DNA of 63,426 bases from Sporothrix humicola (taxonomy: Eukaryota > Ascomycota > Sordariomycetes > Ophiostomatales > Ophiostomataceae). The translations under genes were made by a program, and so were the position numbers. This document shows positions 1 through 11,784 of this stretch, piece by piece. Below the pieces are notes generated by a model, which had not been told where the DNA came from, searched no databases, and was given only the letters and a program-made list of their open reading frames with translations. How positions within the stretch are numbered: position 1 is the stretch's first letter; each line of letters begins with the position of its first letter. The DNA is taken from contig WNYE01000142.1 of assembly GCA_021396245.1 (NCBI GenBank), forward strand, positions 1 to 63,426. The letters run 5' to 3'.

Positions 1-240
1 TATAATAAAATTACTTTTTTTAACTTATTTAACCTTTTATTATAAATTTTCACTTTTTATTTATAATCTTTTTACTTTTATATTACTTTTTATTTTTAAT
101 ATTATTTAACTTAACACGTTTCGTATTTATAAAACATATACATTTTTTATTATATAAATAATATACGTTTTATACCACGATTTTACGTAATAACGCGTTA
201 GTGTTAAATGTTACGTTGTGTATACAGTGCATATACACTG
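1..240. other. AT-rich island at window edge
   Basis: The first ~200 bases are almost entirely A and T, with a sharp change to mixed-composition DNA near position 250. No reading frame of note lies in it. Such islands in Pezizomycotina are commonly remnants of repeats mutated by RIP, but no recognisable transposon motif survives here. Positions 68-90 match 38768-38790 at 22 of 23 bases, hinting at a shared origin with the second island. Confidence 0.6.
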
Positions 241-3200
241 TATTTTACACAGGCGTTAATTTTCCGTAACACCCCGAGGAGGTCCCGGACCTTAAACCCC
301 ATCCACGGCGTATCCGCCCGTGGTGGGTTCTGGGCTGTTGTAATTTTTTATCGCTGTATTTTTCAGCGGCCCATTGTTGTTGTGTGTTATGGCAGCATGA
401 TGTCACTATTGGAGGACGGCAGGCGCCAGCGCCCAGGCCTCGTCAAAAACACGCCAAAACCAGCCAAACACGCCAAACGCCCTGGCGCACCTCGGCCCAC
501 GGAGGTCGTTGGAGGCGAGGCTTCCCCCAAAACAGCCTAGCAAATGCGACTTGGAAAAAATAGGAGAAAAAAGAAAAAATCGAAAGCGATAACGACGTGA
601 CAGGGGTGCAGCAACGTGCAGAGGAGCTTTGAAATGCATGATTCCATCATCTTTTTGGGGGATGGTTTCTCTCTGTTTTCTCGGACGTCCTTTTGAGGTT
701 TTTGTTAATTGGTCGTCGTGTTTTTGAGAATTTACGTTCTACTATTTTTCTTTTTCTACCATTTACCCTTTTGAGCAAATTCCAAGCCTGGGCACTTCTT
801 TTTCATTGTTTTTGTGAGGAGAAGATCTGGCGCGGATGTCGTGGTCGTACTTTCCCCCCAGACAGGCTGAGTAATGGCCGCTGCACATCACACCGTGGTA
901 GTCCATACGGCGAGTGCATAAAAAGGCGCCGTGCCTGATTGGTAGGAGACGGCAAAAACGGCCGAGATGCGGTAGTAAACAGTAGTCAAGGCTGTCAGTG
1001 CTCGCAGTGTTCTTGTCTGTTGGATAAAATAACCAGTCGCTTTACTGACAGCTTTACTGACAACAATTGACTCAGTGACAATTAGTGAATTGCCTTCTGA
1101 CAAGATGAACCAAATTGACGGATCTCACCGGCTGGCGGCCATGGAGTTAGGAGATGAATGTCCGTCTTACGAGGTTTGAATATCGAGAAACGCACAGAGC
1201 AACCGCTGAACTGATCGCTTTGCTTGCTAATGAAAAGTCGTCGACGTAAAGCTGTGGACCGAGGCGTGTTCCTGTTGCCGAGATGAAAAAAAGGCAAAAA
1301 AAGCAAAAGACGGATATGGAAAGAGAGCAGCAGCATGGGTGTGGTGGGGAATGCTACAGCACGAGTCCCACTAAAGGGAGACTCCACTGACGGATGGCAT
1401 GGGCGGCTCGGGTGGGTTGTTGCACAATCTTGACACTGACATCTATCAGGCCAGACCCGTGGCCAGGGGGGCGATTTGTGCATTTTTGGGTGCAGGTGGC
1501 CACGGCGCCGGAGGGAACACAGCACCGACGACGAGATGACAGTGGGGTTGTCTGAATCTGAGTATTTGTTTTGGTGGGTTTGTTAAGATTGGTGGACAGG
1601 CACCTGCCGCAATTGCTATCACACTTGCTAGCATGTACTCCTTCCCGTTGCGTGGCTATCGTGAACTATCGTGGTCATGGCTTTTGTAAAAGCGGATATA
1701 TTGGGCAGGAACGACCACCGGCAGATTGGCAAGGGCAAAGGTCAAAGAAACTGCGAACCAGGACATGCCATCAAAGGGTAGGAGCGATGCATGCCCAAGC
1801 ACATCTGGCGAGGGGGCTGCAAACCTCGTGTTTGCTTGCTGCATCTAAACAAGCTTGCGTATATCTTTACGATCCTCCAGCTTGAACTGAGTCACACCTT
1901 CCCGCATCGATATCAACAATCTCCCTAAACCCCGGCTGTGAAGACGTGACCAGTCCTATGATGTGTCGTTTCGTTTCTTGATAATCAGGGTTGCCCGGTT
2001 CGGGCGGTCTTGAGATTCTGTCCTCGTCCGAATCTCTGATGGAAGAGCCGTTGAAACGTTCCAGAAAACGATCAAGGCCGACATCCGGGTTTAGGCTTCT
2101 TATGAAAGTCGGAACACGGGGTTTACCACCCTTGGTAATCGAGGTTGTCATAATCATAATGGCCTGCAATAACCTGCAAAAATGTCGTTGATATGATGTT
2201 TTTGGTGCTGTAAGTGGGCTGTGTCAGCTGGGTGTGATCAGGTATGGGCTCGCCCGCTGGATCCAAGCCCGGGAACAGGGGTGTGTGGGTGTTAGTGGGG
2301 TGGTGCCCAGGACAGGCCGAAAGCACGAAGGCGCGAGCTTGTTTTGTCATCCTGCCACTATCGAAGAAGTATCAATTCTGCAGTGAAAGAACGAACAAAA
2401 AAAATCAACAGCTTGGGTGGGGCAGATTTACGCGGCTGACTGGCCCTGCTGGTGCTACGGAGCATTACTCGAACACTAAGAAAGGCGCGACCGACTGTGC
2501 CCAGGAACTATCACAGGAAAGAACAAAACAGCCATTGTTAAGGGAGGAAAGAGCGAAAAGACAGAAAGTCCTGTCTGAAGAATTGGGAAAGAGTGAATAG
2601 CCAATTCCACTCAAAATGAAGATAGAAAGCAGAAACAATTAAACCACGGCATTACCCGTTTGGCAGAGAACTCAATGGCGGGAACGATCAAGGCCCCGAG
2701 AGAAAAAGAAGCAAGATGGAACCACATAAAAAGAAAGAAAAAAAGAAAAACCCAACGTCACGGATTTAGTTCGCCACCAGACTACTGCGTATTAACGGGC
2801 TGGAAGAAAACCCCGGCAAGCACCCTGGCACCCACGAGCTTCCCCATCACGTAAGGAAAGAGCACTCAAGCGGCAAAGGCAGATCAAGAAACGGAAAGAA
2901 GCACAGCAGAGTGCCCCGACTAGGAAAGCATGCCGTCAGGGAGCTCTTGCTATTTTTTCTTCTTTTTCTCCAGGTAACCGGCCATATCCCACCGACCCCG
3001 ATTGCACCTTCTCCGCCACGTTCTTGCTTTCTTTGTAAACAGCTTTTCATACTTAATGCTCGCTTTCCCATTTTCCATTGTGCATCTCCATTGACCCTTT
3101 CCCCCCTCTTGTATTTTGCTCCATTTAGTATTTCTTCACATTCTCCATTCCTCGTCATTACTCCATCGACAAACCCATCCTCCACGAGCCGATCATCTTG

Positions 3201-3626
3201 TCTCTCCCCCCAGACCCCAAGGTTGCTCTGGTACCACTTACATATTTCACACCACCCCCCGACTCAAATTCCAGAGGAAATTAAGCAACCCCATCGACGA
3301 AACCGGCTTTAACCGTCCACGAGTATTGCCCCTTATCTTTACTCCATACACTATTATTGGATTTTTATTCTCGCTTTAATAGAGACGCCTCTTTGTTTTG
3401 GCTGGTCTTGCCGAGCTCTTTGCATCTCACGATTGTCTTCGATTTCGATCTCAAAAAGGCAGACAACGGCATTGTTTCCCAATACTTCTTATTCTGAGAC
3501 CCCCGGCGCCGTAATCCGATCTTTACACGAATCGACGTCACCTCCGAATCCACGCAACCCATAATCAGACCAACAATACAACAAAAGTCAACAAACAGCT
3601 CTTACACGAGCGACCCATCGACCACA
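241..3626. other. Intergenic region / promoter of the MFS gene
   Basis: No convincing gene was seen on either strand: the open frames are short, lack fungal codon character and resemble no family. A short hairpin-capable stretch (CCACGG...CCGTGG) lies near 303-322. From about 2940 the + strand becomes pyrimidine-rich, typical of the leader of the downstream + strand transporter gene. A TGACTCA motif occurs at 1068-1074 but is 2.5 kb from any start, so it is probably chance. Confidence 0.6.
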
Positions 3627-5540
3627 ATGGCCGAACTCGACAACCCCGAAGGGCGCCGCTCCAGCATCGAGCGCCACCGCAACGACCTCGAGCGTGTCCC
3701 GACTGCCGGCTCGGCCTCGACCTCGTCCTCTTCTAGTGTTAACGACAATGTTGCTGCTGCCCGCCAGCGCTCGGCCGCCGGCTCGAACCTGGACCGCACA
3801 CGCAGCGAGCTCGAGATGGAGCGCCAACAGACCCAGTTGATGCGTATCCAGACAGCAAGGAGTCAGCACAGCGGCACCGTCGGCCGCAGCGTCACGAGCC
3901 GTCGCTCGCGTAAGCCCCTGCCGGCCTTTGGCGCAGGCAAGCCGTATCCGCCGCCGATGCCTGACCAGGAGCAGTATGTTGTCGAGTTTGACGGACCTGA
4001 CGACCCGCTGCACGCGCAAAACTGGCCGATCAAGAAGAAGGTCTTTACTGGTGCCTTCTTGGGTTTCACGACCATGACGTCCGCGTTTGCCTCGTCCATT
4101 TTCTCAGCCGCAACAAAAGCCGTTGCCGCCGAGTTTGGCGTGTCGTCGGAAGTCGGTATTCTCGGTGTCTCTTTCTACGTTCTTGGTTTCGCTTTCGGTC
4201 CCACGCTCTGGGCTCCTCTGTCTGAGCTCAAGGGCCGTCGCCTGCCCATCAACATCTCGATGTTCGGTTTTATGGTCTTCTCGTTCGCGGTTGCCACGGG
4301 CAAGGATCTGCAAACCGTGCTAATCTGCCGTTTCTTTGCTGGTTTCTTTGGTGCTTGCCCGCTTGCTGTCGTCGCCGCTATTTTCTCCGACATGTTCAAC
4401 AACCGGACACGTGGTATCGCCATTACGATCTTCTCGATTGCCGTCTTCGCTGGTCCGCTGCTGGGTCCCTTCATCGGTGGCTTCATCACCGAGTCGTACC
4501 TGGGCTGGCGCTGGACCATGTACCTTGCCGGTATCATGGGCGCCGCGTGCTTCGTCCTGAACCTCTTCTTCCTCGAGGAGACCTACCCTCCCGCAATCCT
4601 CGTCCAAAAGGCTGCCGACCTGCGCCGCGCCACAAAGAACTGGGGCATCCACGCTCGCCAGGAGGAAATCGAGATTGACTTCAGGGAGCTGATCAACAAG
4701 AACTTCTCGCGCCCAATGCGCCTGCTGTTTACCGAGCCGATCGTGCTGCTGCTCTCCCTCTACATGTCCTTTATTTACGGAATTCTGTACCTGTTCCTGA
4801 CGGCCTACCCCTTCGTGTTCCAGGGTGTGCACCACTTCTCGCCCGGTGTCGGTGGCCTCCCCTTCTTTGGCATGATCGTCGGTCAGGTCATTGCCGGCAT
4901 CACCATGATCTTGCAGCAGCCGTGGTACAACCGCAAGCTCAAGGCCAACAACAACGTGCCCATTCCCGAGTGGCGTCTGCCTTCTGTCATTGCCGGCGGC
5001 GTTGCCTTTACTGGTGGCATCTTCTGGTTCGGCTGGTCGGGCTACCGCGCCGACATTCACTGGATCGTTCCCAGCTTGTCGGGTATCCTGACGGGCTTCG
5101 GTCTCATGTCCATTTTCCTACAGTCGCTCAACTACCTCATCGACGCCTACCTCATGTTCGCCGCCTCTGCCATTGCCGGCAACACGTTTATGCGTTCGCT
5201 CTTTGGCGCCGGCTTCCCACTCTTCGCCACCTACATGTTCAACGGTCTCGGCATCGAGTGGGCTAGTACGCTGCTTGGCTGCATTGGTGCTGTTCTCGTC
5301 CCCATCCCCGTCTTCTTCATGATCTACGGCCACCGCATCCGCAAGCACAGCCGCTTCGCCCCGACGCCGCCGCCTAATGCCGCTGCCGCTGCCGAGGCTG
5401 ACGAGGAGGCCGATGGCGAGGGTGCTGCCAGCGGCAGCGCGAGCGCCAACGTCGAGAAGGAGGGCGGCGTGCCCATCAACGACGCCCCGCGCCACGATGT
5501 CGAGGCGGCCGCTGCCAACACCAACAACAAGGCCCAGTAG
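3627..5540 (+). CDS. MFS drug/polyamine proton antiporter (DHA1 family)
   Basis: A single-exon 637-residue membrane transporter, expected to export small molecules (drugs, polyamines or metabolites) against protons at the plasma membrane. Residues 1-~130 are a hydrophilic Ser/Arg-rich cytosolic tail. About twelve hydrophobic segments follow. The MFS motif A variant PLSELKGRRLPI is near residue 196, between TM2 and TM3. The antiporter motif C, GPLLGPFIGGF, is near residue 276 in TM5. After about residue 575 comes an Ala/Glu-rich tail. The order and motifs match fungal Tpo1/Flu1-type DHA1 carriers. The ATG follows CCACA and is the first in a pyrimidine-rich leader. The family is sure; the substrate cannot be read from sequence. 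No cluster genes flank it, so a secondary-metabolite role is not supported by context. Confidence 0.93.
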   Translation: MAELDNPEGRRSSIERHRNDLERVPTAGSASTSSSSSVNDNVAAARQRSAAGSNLDRTRSELEMERQQTQLMRIQTARSQHSGTVGRSVTSRRSRKPLPAFGAGKPYPPPMPDQEQYVVEFDGPDDPLHAQNWPIKKKVFTGAFLGFTTMTSAFASSIFSAATKAVAAEFGVSSEVGILGVSFYVLGFAFGPTLWAPLSELKGRRLPINISMFGFMVFSFAVATGKDLQTVLICRFFAGFFGACPLAVVAAIFSDMFNNRTRGIAITIFSIAVFAGPLLGPFIGGFITESYLGWRWTMYLAGIMGAACFVLNLFFLEETYPPAILVQKAADLRRATKNWGIHARQEEIEIDFRELINKNFSRPMRLLFTEPIVLLLSLYMSFIYGILYLFLTAYPFVFQGVHHFSPGVGGLPFFGMIVGQVIAGITMILQQPWYNRKLKANNNVPIPEWRLPSVIAGGVAFTGGIFWFGWSGYRADIHWIVPSLSGILTGFGLMSIFLQSLNYLIDAYLMFAASAIAGNTFMRSLFGAGFPLFATYMFNGLGIEWASTLLGCIGAVLVPIPVFFMIYGHRIRKHSRFAPTPPPNAAAAAEADEEADGEGAASGSASANVEKEGGVPINDAPRHDVEAAAANTNNKAQ

Positions 5541-7926
5541 GATGGCTGCGTCAACATCGCAGAGATGCCCTCTGCTCCAAAATATTAAAATAATCCCTCA
5601 CACTCTTTTTCTTACTCACACTCATACACACTCTCCCACTCTCTTACTTTCTTATTTCTTAATGTTTGCTTAATGCTGTTTCCACCGGTTGGATTATAGG
5701 CCCGATGCGCCTTTTTTCTTTTTGTCTCTTTGTCTTTCATTTTTTTGGTTTACTGTTTTGCATAGAATGGGATTGGATGATACCTTTTTCTCTTGGGAAT
5801 TTCCATGGTCGTTGGAATAATAATACAAAAAAATTAATACTAAACAAAATTAAAATTAAAAGTCTAAATGCCAGCAAAGTCTGTCATTAACAGCATCGCC
5901 AGGTCGCCAAATCATGAAAATAAGCATTAGGGCTCAAACATAGTTCTGACGGCCGTTACACAGGCTCACCAACATGCTGTGCAACACCAAACGGGCAGTC
6001 GGCGGGAACGGGACTTACCGCCTCTCTTATTAATACTGCGTTCTCTGACATTGCGACGTTGGACTGATGCTTTCGATTGCTTGAATATTACGAATCAATG
6101 TCTGTATCCGATATTCACTCAAATATCTCAATATCTCAAGACAGATTCAACAATCCGGTCGAACGGGTTATCAACAATATTATCACAACGCCGAAAATCC
6201 GTTCCACGGAAATACCAGTATTGACCTTTTCTTCTGACTACAATGCACACGATACGGAGTACTATCCCACGCGTTATCAACGTCATTGTTGGGGGGTCGC
6301 ACTAACAGGCCACTTTGGCCGAGATCCGGACATTCTTACAGTAAGATGCCGAGTGAGCAAGGCAGAGGGAAGGAAGCGCCTCGCAAAAACACAAAAGCGC
6401 AAAGCAGCTTCCCCACACTCTCTCAAGCCGCCCGGAGCTCCCCCAATGGGATCCTTCTCAACCTCAGCCCAACCAACATCAAAGACTCAACAGCTCCGGC
6501 AAAGTCAACACGGCAGACAACAAACAACGACAACCACGTTTGAACCTAAATATTTTGCCATTGACGTTTCATTCTCATTCGAGATGTCTCGCTGCCTCCA
6601 GACATCAATTGTGAGCGCAGTTGAATCCCACGAAAGCGGGCTTGTTTGCCGCACTTTGTGTTTTCAAGATGCAGCAGCCCCACCAGAGCCTTTCCCAACC
6701 CTCAACCTTTTTGACGCCCTTTTATTGTCAACAAGTGTTCTTAATTTTAAGATGTAATTCGTCAAGATTTCTGAGTCAACAATCAACAATCACATCGGAG
6801 CGGCCAAGATGGACATCGATTAAATGGATACTCGGGCACTTTGCTCGGACATTTTTGATCGATCGTCGTCTGTTTTTGCGGTTTTTGCTCCCAACAAACA
6901 CCTCAACCTGGACTTTGAGCTCGACTTTATCAACATCTTGTCAACTTTGCCTACCTTTCGGGTCATTTCGCATCTTTTCTCCTGCCTTGTGGTCTCCAAT
7001 CCGGCCATATCCGCCTTGCAAAATGTAAAGAAGACATTCTCATGTTGGCAAGTTGTAAGACGGGGACAAAGGGAGAAACTCTAGGCCCGTAGCTTATTTT
7101 TTCGAATCAGCCAAGCATGGTTTTAGCATCATTTGTCATCTGGGAAAAACTATAGTTCGCGCTGGTGGACCTTCAACGAGCCTTAGTAGGCGGTTTGCTT
7201 CGCCTATGAGGCTACGGCCGATAGTCTAGATTGTCTTCTATGCCCTATGCCTGTGTACTTGTGCCTTGATGACCAAAAAGATGCGTCAGCTTCGAGATCG
7301 ATCTCTCTTTTTTATCACGTCTCCTCCTTCTGTTGCACACAACGGCCAAAAAGTAATAGTGAATACCGAACCCGGATTCTTTTGGTGGGAAACAGAACAA
7401 TTCTTGTAGAACCAAGACGGCCAATTTTGCAGCTCCTCGTTATTGCGGATACGGAAACCCGCTCTTTCATTCTTGTCTTTTCCCCTCATCTTGTACGCTC
7501 TCAGCTTGTTGAATGCCCCCCTTCTTGCCCTTCGAACCCAGCAGTTCTTGGCTTATTCTCTACCCTGCTATTTTGTACACTTACACGCCACCAGGAGAAA
7601 GCCAAAAAGACAGGAAACCACGAGGTCACGGACGCGGACATCGGAAAACAACATCATATAAAGCGTGGCCCTCTTCCCCCTCACTTTTTTTCCAGAACAA
7701 TTGCTCGTCTCAGCCCAAGATCGGCAATCTGATATAAGTGGTTCTCATCCTCTTGCTTTCTTATTCTTCTTATTCCCTTGTTTTTGACATTCTCTTTTTT
7801 TGTGGTTCTTTTGACTCACTTCCTCCCAACCCACATATAAATTCCGTCTCGACGTTACCATCTCACTTACACGCCCAAATCTCACTTCCTTCCCAAAAAG
7901 GACACACCCCATCCAACAGCATCACA
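5541..7926. other. Intergenic region between MFS gene and GFA gene
   Basis: It holds the MFS 3' region (T-rich, with AT-rich stretches at 5810-5880) and the GFA promoter and leader, pyrimidine-rich from about 7690. A short imperfect hairpin lies at 7180-7212. Open frames here (for example 6077-6757) have no recognisable domain and are judged random. Confidence 0.55.
7180..7212. repeat. Imperfect intergenic hairpin
   Basis: GCCT-TAG-TAGGCG pairs with CGCCTA-TG-AGGC around an ~8-nt loop, giving a stem of 4 plus 6 base pairs with a small internal loop. It is isolated, with no adjacent T-run on either strand that would mark a Pol III terminator. Function unknown. Confidence 0.4.
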
Positions 7927-8517
7927 ATGGCAGACTCGACCAGCAACGGAAACAACAGCGGACAGCCCCAGGGCCTCATCAAGATGCTGCCCGACTGGCA
8001 CCCCATCGCCAAGGCCTACAAGCTCTCCCAAAACGCCGCCGCCAACGGTCCCAAACCCCCGAGCAAAACCTACCGCGGCGGCTGCCACTGCGGCGCCATC
8101 AACTTTGACGTCACCCTGTCGCCGCCCCTCGAAGAGACCGAGGGCGTCGACGAGATCCACACCGTCGTCAACTGCAGCTGCTCCGCCTGCCGCCGTTTTG
8201 GGTATCTGCTCGTCTACCCGTCGCGCGACAACGTCGTCTTCCACAACAAGGGCGGCGGCCAGAAGCGGTGCGCCACGTACCAGTTCAACCAAAAACTCCA
8301 AGAGCACCTGTTTTGCAAGCTGTGTGGCGCGAGCGTCATGGTCGACTTCCAGAACCGGTTCGCGCCGGACTGGTACGGCTACGGCGTCAGCGTGCGGTCG
8401 CTGTACGACGTGGACGTGGACAATCTGAAGCTGCTGAAAGTAGATGGCGAGAAGGGTGTGCATCCAGCCATGGATCTCTCCGGAAAGACATATGTCGAAT
8501 CAGACACTGAGGAGTAG
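7927..8517 (+). CDS. GFA/CENP-V domain zinc protein
   Basis: A single-exon 196-residue protein of the glutathione-dependent formaldehyde-activating (GFA, CENP-V/Mss4-like) fold. The Zn-binding cysteine pattern is complete: GCHCGAI near residue 55, NCSCSACRR near 82 and FCKLCGA near 129. These bind the structural and catalytic zincs of the family. Members are small cytosolic proteins; the founding enzyme promotes S-hydroxymethylglutathione formation, but most fungal paralogues are uncharacterised, so a formaldehyde role is only possible. The frame is open upstream to 7738; I chose the ATG at 7927 because it follows a pyrimidine-rich leader with a CATCACA context, and because the upstream residues are hydrophobic and leader-like. 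It converges with trpE. Confidence 0.88.
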   Translation: MADSTSNGNNSGQPQGLIKMLPDWHPIAKAYKLSQNAAANGPKPPSKTYRGGCHCGAINFDVTLSPPLEETEGVDEIHTVVNCSCSACRRFGYLLVYPSRDNVVFHNKGGGQKRCATYQFNQKLQEHLFCKLCGASVMVDFQNRFAPDWYGYGVSVRSLYDVDVDNLKLLKVDGEKGVHPAMDLSGKTYVESDTEE

Positions 8518-8849
8518 GGGGAGGCGCACGATAAAAGATGTTGAAAGACGTTGAGGGATATCGATATGTGGTTATGATGATGATGCATGGGTCGTGAGCG
8601 TTTATGCAGGGAATTTCAGCTTCTGTCGGGTTGCCGGGCGTGTGGCGCGTGGTGTGTGCTTATCGGTTAGAAAGGAAAGGAAACAGAATGTCCAAGTAGT
8701 GTAGCTTCACTCATTATACCAAAAGTCCAATAATAAAAAGAAAACAAAAATTCTTCAAATGTCCAATGTGCCTCCCTCTCTATGGGATATCTACTTTTAT
8801 GTTCCTCCTCTGCGTCTCATCTTTAATCTTTGCCTCCTTCAAAATGCTC
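8518..8849. other. Convergent 3' intergenic spacer
   Basis: 332 bp between the tail-to-tail GFA and trpE genes. It has AT-rich stretches around 8715-8760 (AATAATAAAAAG) suited to 3'-end processing. No gene or structure was seen. Confidence 0.6.
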
Positions 8850-10610
8850 TCATGGCGCCACAGTTCCGTTCTGCTTTGATTGCCGCCGTGCGTACAATGC
8901 CTCGGCCGACGTGATGCAGTGCATGTTGGCGCCCAGCTTGTTCATCGTCTCCATCCACTCGTCGTACTCGTCGCTGTCAAACACAATACCGCCGCCCGCC
9001 TGCAGATACGCAATGCCGTCAGCAACGACCATGGTCCGCAGCGCAATGCACATGTCCATGGCGCCATCGACAACGGTAACGCCGTCGGCCGCCACGCCGT
9101 TGTAACCAAAGTAGCCGACAGCGCCGGCGTACACACCGCGCTTCTCGCCCTCCAGCTCGGCAATCAGCTCCATCGCCCGCACCTTGGGCGCGCCCGACAC
9201 CGTGCCGGCCGGGAAGATGGACCGGAAGGCGTCGAAGCGCGTGCACTCGGGCCGCAGCACGCCCGACACCTGCGACACAAGGTGCTGCACGTGCGAGAAC
9301 TTCTCGACGACCATCAGGCGGTCGACGCGGGTCTCGCGCGGGTCGCAGACGCGGGTCACGTCGTTGCGCGCCAGGTCGCACAGCATGACGTGCTCGGCGC
9401 GGTCCTTGAGCGACTGCCGCAGCTCCTCGGCCAGCGCCTCGTCCTCCTCGGGCGTCTTGCCGCGCTTGACCGTGCCGGCAATCGGGTGCGTAATGATGCG
9501 GCCCGCCTCGGACTTGACGAGCAGCTCGGGCGACGCGCCGACAATCTGGAAGCGGCCGCCGCAGTTGACATAGAACAGGTAGGGCGACGGGTTGACGGTG
9601 CGCAGGTGGCGGTAGATGTTGAACGGGTGCAGGTCCGTCGGGCGGGCAAACCGCTGCGAGGGCACGGCCTGGATAATGTCGCCCTTGACAATGTGCTTCT
9701 TGAGCTCCGTGACGTGGTTCATGTAGCCGTCCTGGCCGACGTTGGACGTGTACTCGCGGCCGAGCTCAACAAACTTTTGCTCGGGCAGCGGCGTCTCGGG
9801 CCCGTTAAGCACGTCGATGAGCGTGTTAATCACACCGGTGGCGCGGCGGTACTCGGCCTCGATGGCGGCCTCGTCGTAGGTCTCGCCCTCGCCGGTGGGC
9901 TCGACGTTGAGGTAGGTGATGACCTTGATAATGCCAAAGAACCGGTCAAACGCAACAATGGTGTCGTAGAAACAAAATTGCGACTCGGGGATCTTGAGCA
10001 CATCCTTCATCTCGCGCGCCGTCTTGGGCTCGAACTGGTGGGGTCAGCAAGCGTCACCATTATGATTCCAAAGCACAGGAAAGGGGCCTAACGTACATAT
10101 CTCACGCAGTCGTACGAAACATAGCCGACGGCACCGCCAGCCAACGGCGGCAGGTTTACGCCGGGGACATGGGCCACCGAGAACCGTGCCAGCTCCGCCT
10201 CAAGTGCCGGCAGCGGGTCCGTCGCCTCGCCGAAGCCGGGTCCTGTCTCAATCACCTTGCGCGGCCCTGCGGCCACAAAACTGTACCGGCCAACACGTTC
10301 TGTTGCGGCGCTCTCAAACAGGCACGAATACTCGGACTTGTAGTGCTCCGACACTTTGAGGTACGCTGCCGAGGGGGTGATCAGGTCCGACGAGATCTGG
10401 CCGTAGACCGGCACCAGGTTGGGTCTCCGGTATGACGAGGCACTGCCCTTGGCGGCCTCGGCCTTGGCCGTCTCTGTGACGCCGGCGAGAACCGACTTGA
10501 CCGTCTCAAGGGACGGCACGATAACGTCCTGGGAGTGTTGTCAGTAAGTGAGTTAGCCCATGAGATTCCAGGAAAGGTCGGTAACGTACAGGGCCGTCCA
10601 TGGCTGCCAT
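8850..10610 (-). CDS. trpE: Anthranilate synthase component I
   Basis: Chorismate-utilising large subunit that makes anthranilate, the first committed step of tryptophan synthesis, using ammonia from the partner glutamine amidotransferase. Three exons: 10610-10590, 10528-10097 and 10034-8850, with introns of 61 and 62 bp (GTACGT donors, CTGAC branch points, CAG acceptors); total 545 aa. The first exon encodes only seven residues (MAAMDGP). The N-terminal regulatory part has the LFESA-type tryptophan-site motif (CLFESAATERVGRYSF). The C-terminal catalytic domain carries GDIIQAVPSQRF, PIAGT.KRG, DLARNDV and PAGTVSGAPKVRAMELI, all hallmarks of TrpE/PabB. The full-length N-terminal domain and overall identity favour TrpE over PabB. 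A perfect TGACTCA sits 238 bp upstream of the start, consistent with cross-pathway control. Confidence 0.95.
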
Positions 10611-11784
10611 GTACGGAGGCGAGGCTATGAGATATGGAAAAGAGTGGATGAGAGCGTGAGTCGAGGACGGTCGATATGTCCCGCTTCGTTCAGTTTGGCG
10701 GCCGTGTTATGAGTTGGGTCGTCCCGTGTATGAAAAAGAGTGTGAAAACGAGTATGCAAGTATGTAAATGACAAAACCACGACGAGAACCTGCGCAACGT
10801 AATCGTGAGGCGAGGTTTGGCGGTTGCGGCGTGCCGTTTTAGTGTGGTGACTCAAAAATCCTTTGGTGAGATTTACGGTTGCGCCGCCCGCCTATAAGAA
10901 TACGACGCTGCCAAATGTCAAAGATGGCAAAGATGGCAGCTATGTCCGCTGTTCGGCCGTCCTTTCCTTGCCTATTTTGAGCTGCACTTTCCTTTTCTTT
11001 TAAACAAAAAAAAAACTAGAAATAATAAAAGGAAGTCGCTGTTGCCGTACCTTCCCAATTGACTTTTTACGGTTGTTACTCACGTCGGTAGTTCTTGCTG
11101 TATCTCATGTTCAACGTTTCTTCAACGCTTGCTCCTTCTTCAGTTACTCACTTGCCTCCCCTCTGTGCCACTGATGCGCTTGCGGGACCGGAAGGCGCCC
11201 CTGTCAGTTTTTTTCCACGCCAGTCAGATAGATTCCATTCTCTTCCTCACTCTATTTTTTCACGCCAAAAAAGCCGCCCGTCGATTGGCTTTGAAATCGG
11301 CAGGCACTATCAAAACCGCCAAAACCACCGCCAAAAACCCAGGCGGGCACTGTTGGACCCCACATCCGGACTGTTGGCAACCATACAGTCGCTGACCTAA
11401 ACGGGACTAGCGCCATTTTGTCGCTGATCGCTTACAAGAATACGGAGAACTGGTTCCGCTTCAGTGAGCTGTGAAGGATCTCAGGATTCATTTTCTCATC
11501 ACTTTCTTACTTGTAGCTCTCATTCTCACTCATTTTATCGCCCTGTGATTTTTCTTTTATTTTTTTCTCAATTTGATTAGTTATTCACAATTTTTTAGGA
11601 ATTTTGGGAGTATCTTTGTCTCTACATAAGTCTATGGCTACGTAAAAACGAAATAATATGAAAATAAAAATGAACGCAGACAATAAATAAAAATAAACAC
11701 AGAACAAGCTCTCAATATCAAACGCCTTCTTTTTTGTCACCCTTTTCGCTATTTTAATTTCATTTACTGCTCACCCACGCTACC
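10611..11784. other. trpE promoter and CysRS 3' region
   Basis: About 1.2 kb without a gene. It contains the trpE upstream region with a CPC1/GCN4-type element at 10848-10854, an A-run at 11006-11014, and the AT-rich 3' end of the cysteinyl-tRNA synthetase gene around 11550-11710, where several AATAAA-like stretches occur on either strand. Confidence 0.6.
10848..10854. promoter_or_regulatory. CPC1/GCN4-type element (TGACTCA) upstream of trpE
   Basis: A perfect palindromic TGACTCA, the core bound by the bZIP activators Gcn4/Cpc1/CpcA of general amino-acid (cross-pathway) control. It lies 238 bp upstream of the trpE ATG. TRP genes are classic targets of this regulator. The motif is short and several are expected by chance in 63 kb, so the call depends on position and target identity. 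Confidence 0.5.

Noticed and set aside
1068..1074. TGACTCA in the left intergenic region
   Set aside because: It is 2.5 kb from the nearest start codon, and several such 7-mers are expected by chance.
8880..10091. Long + strand open frame (403 codons) opposite trpE
   Set aside because: It is the antisense shadow of trpE, produced by GC-rich third positions. It lacks any domain and overlaps a clear conserved gene.
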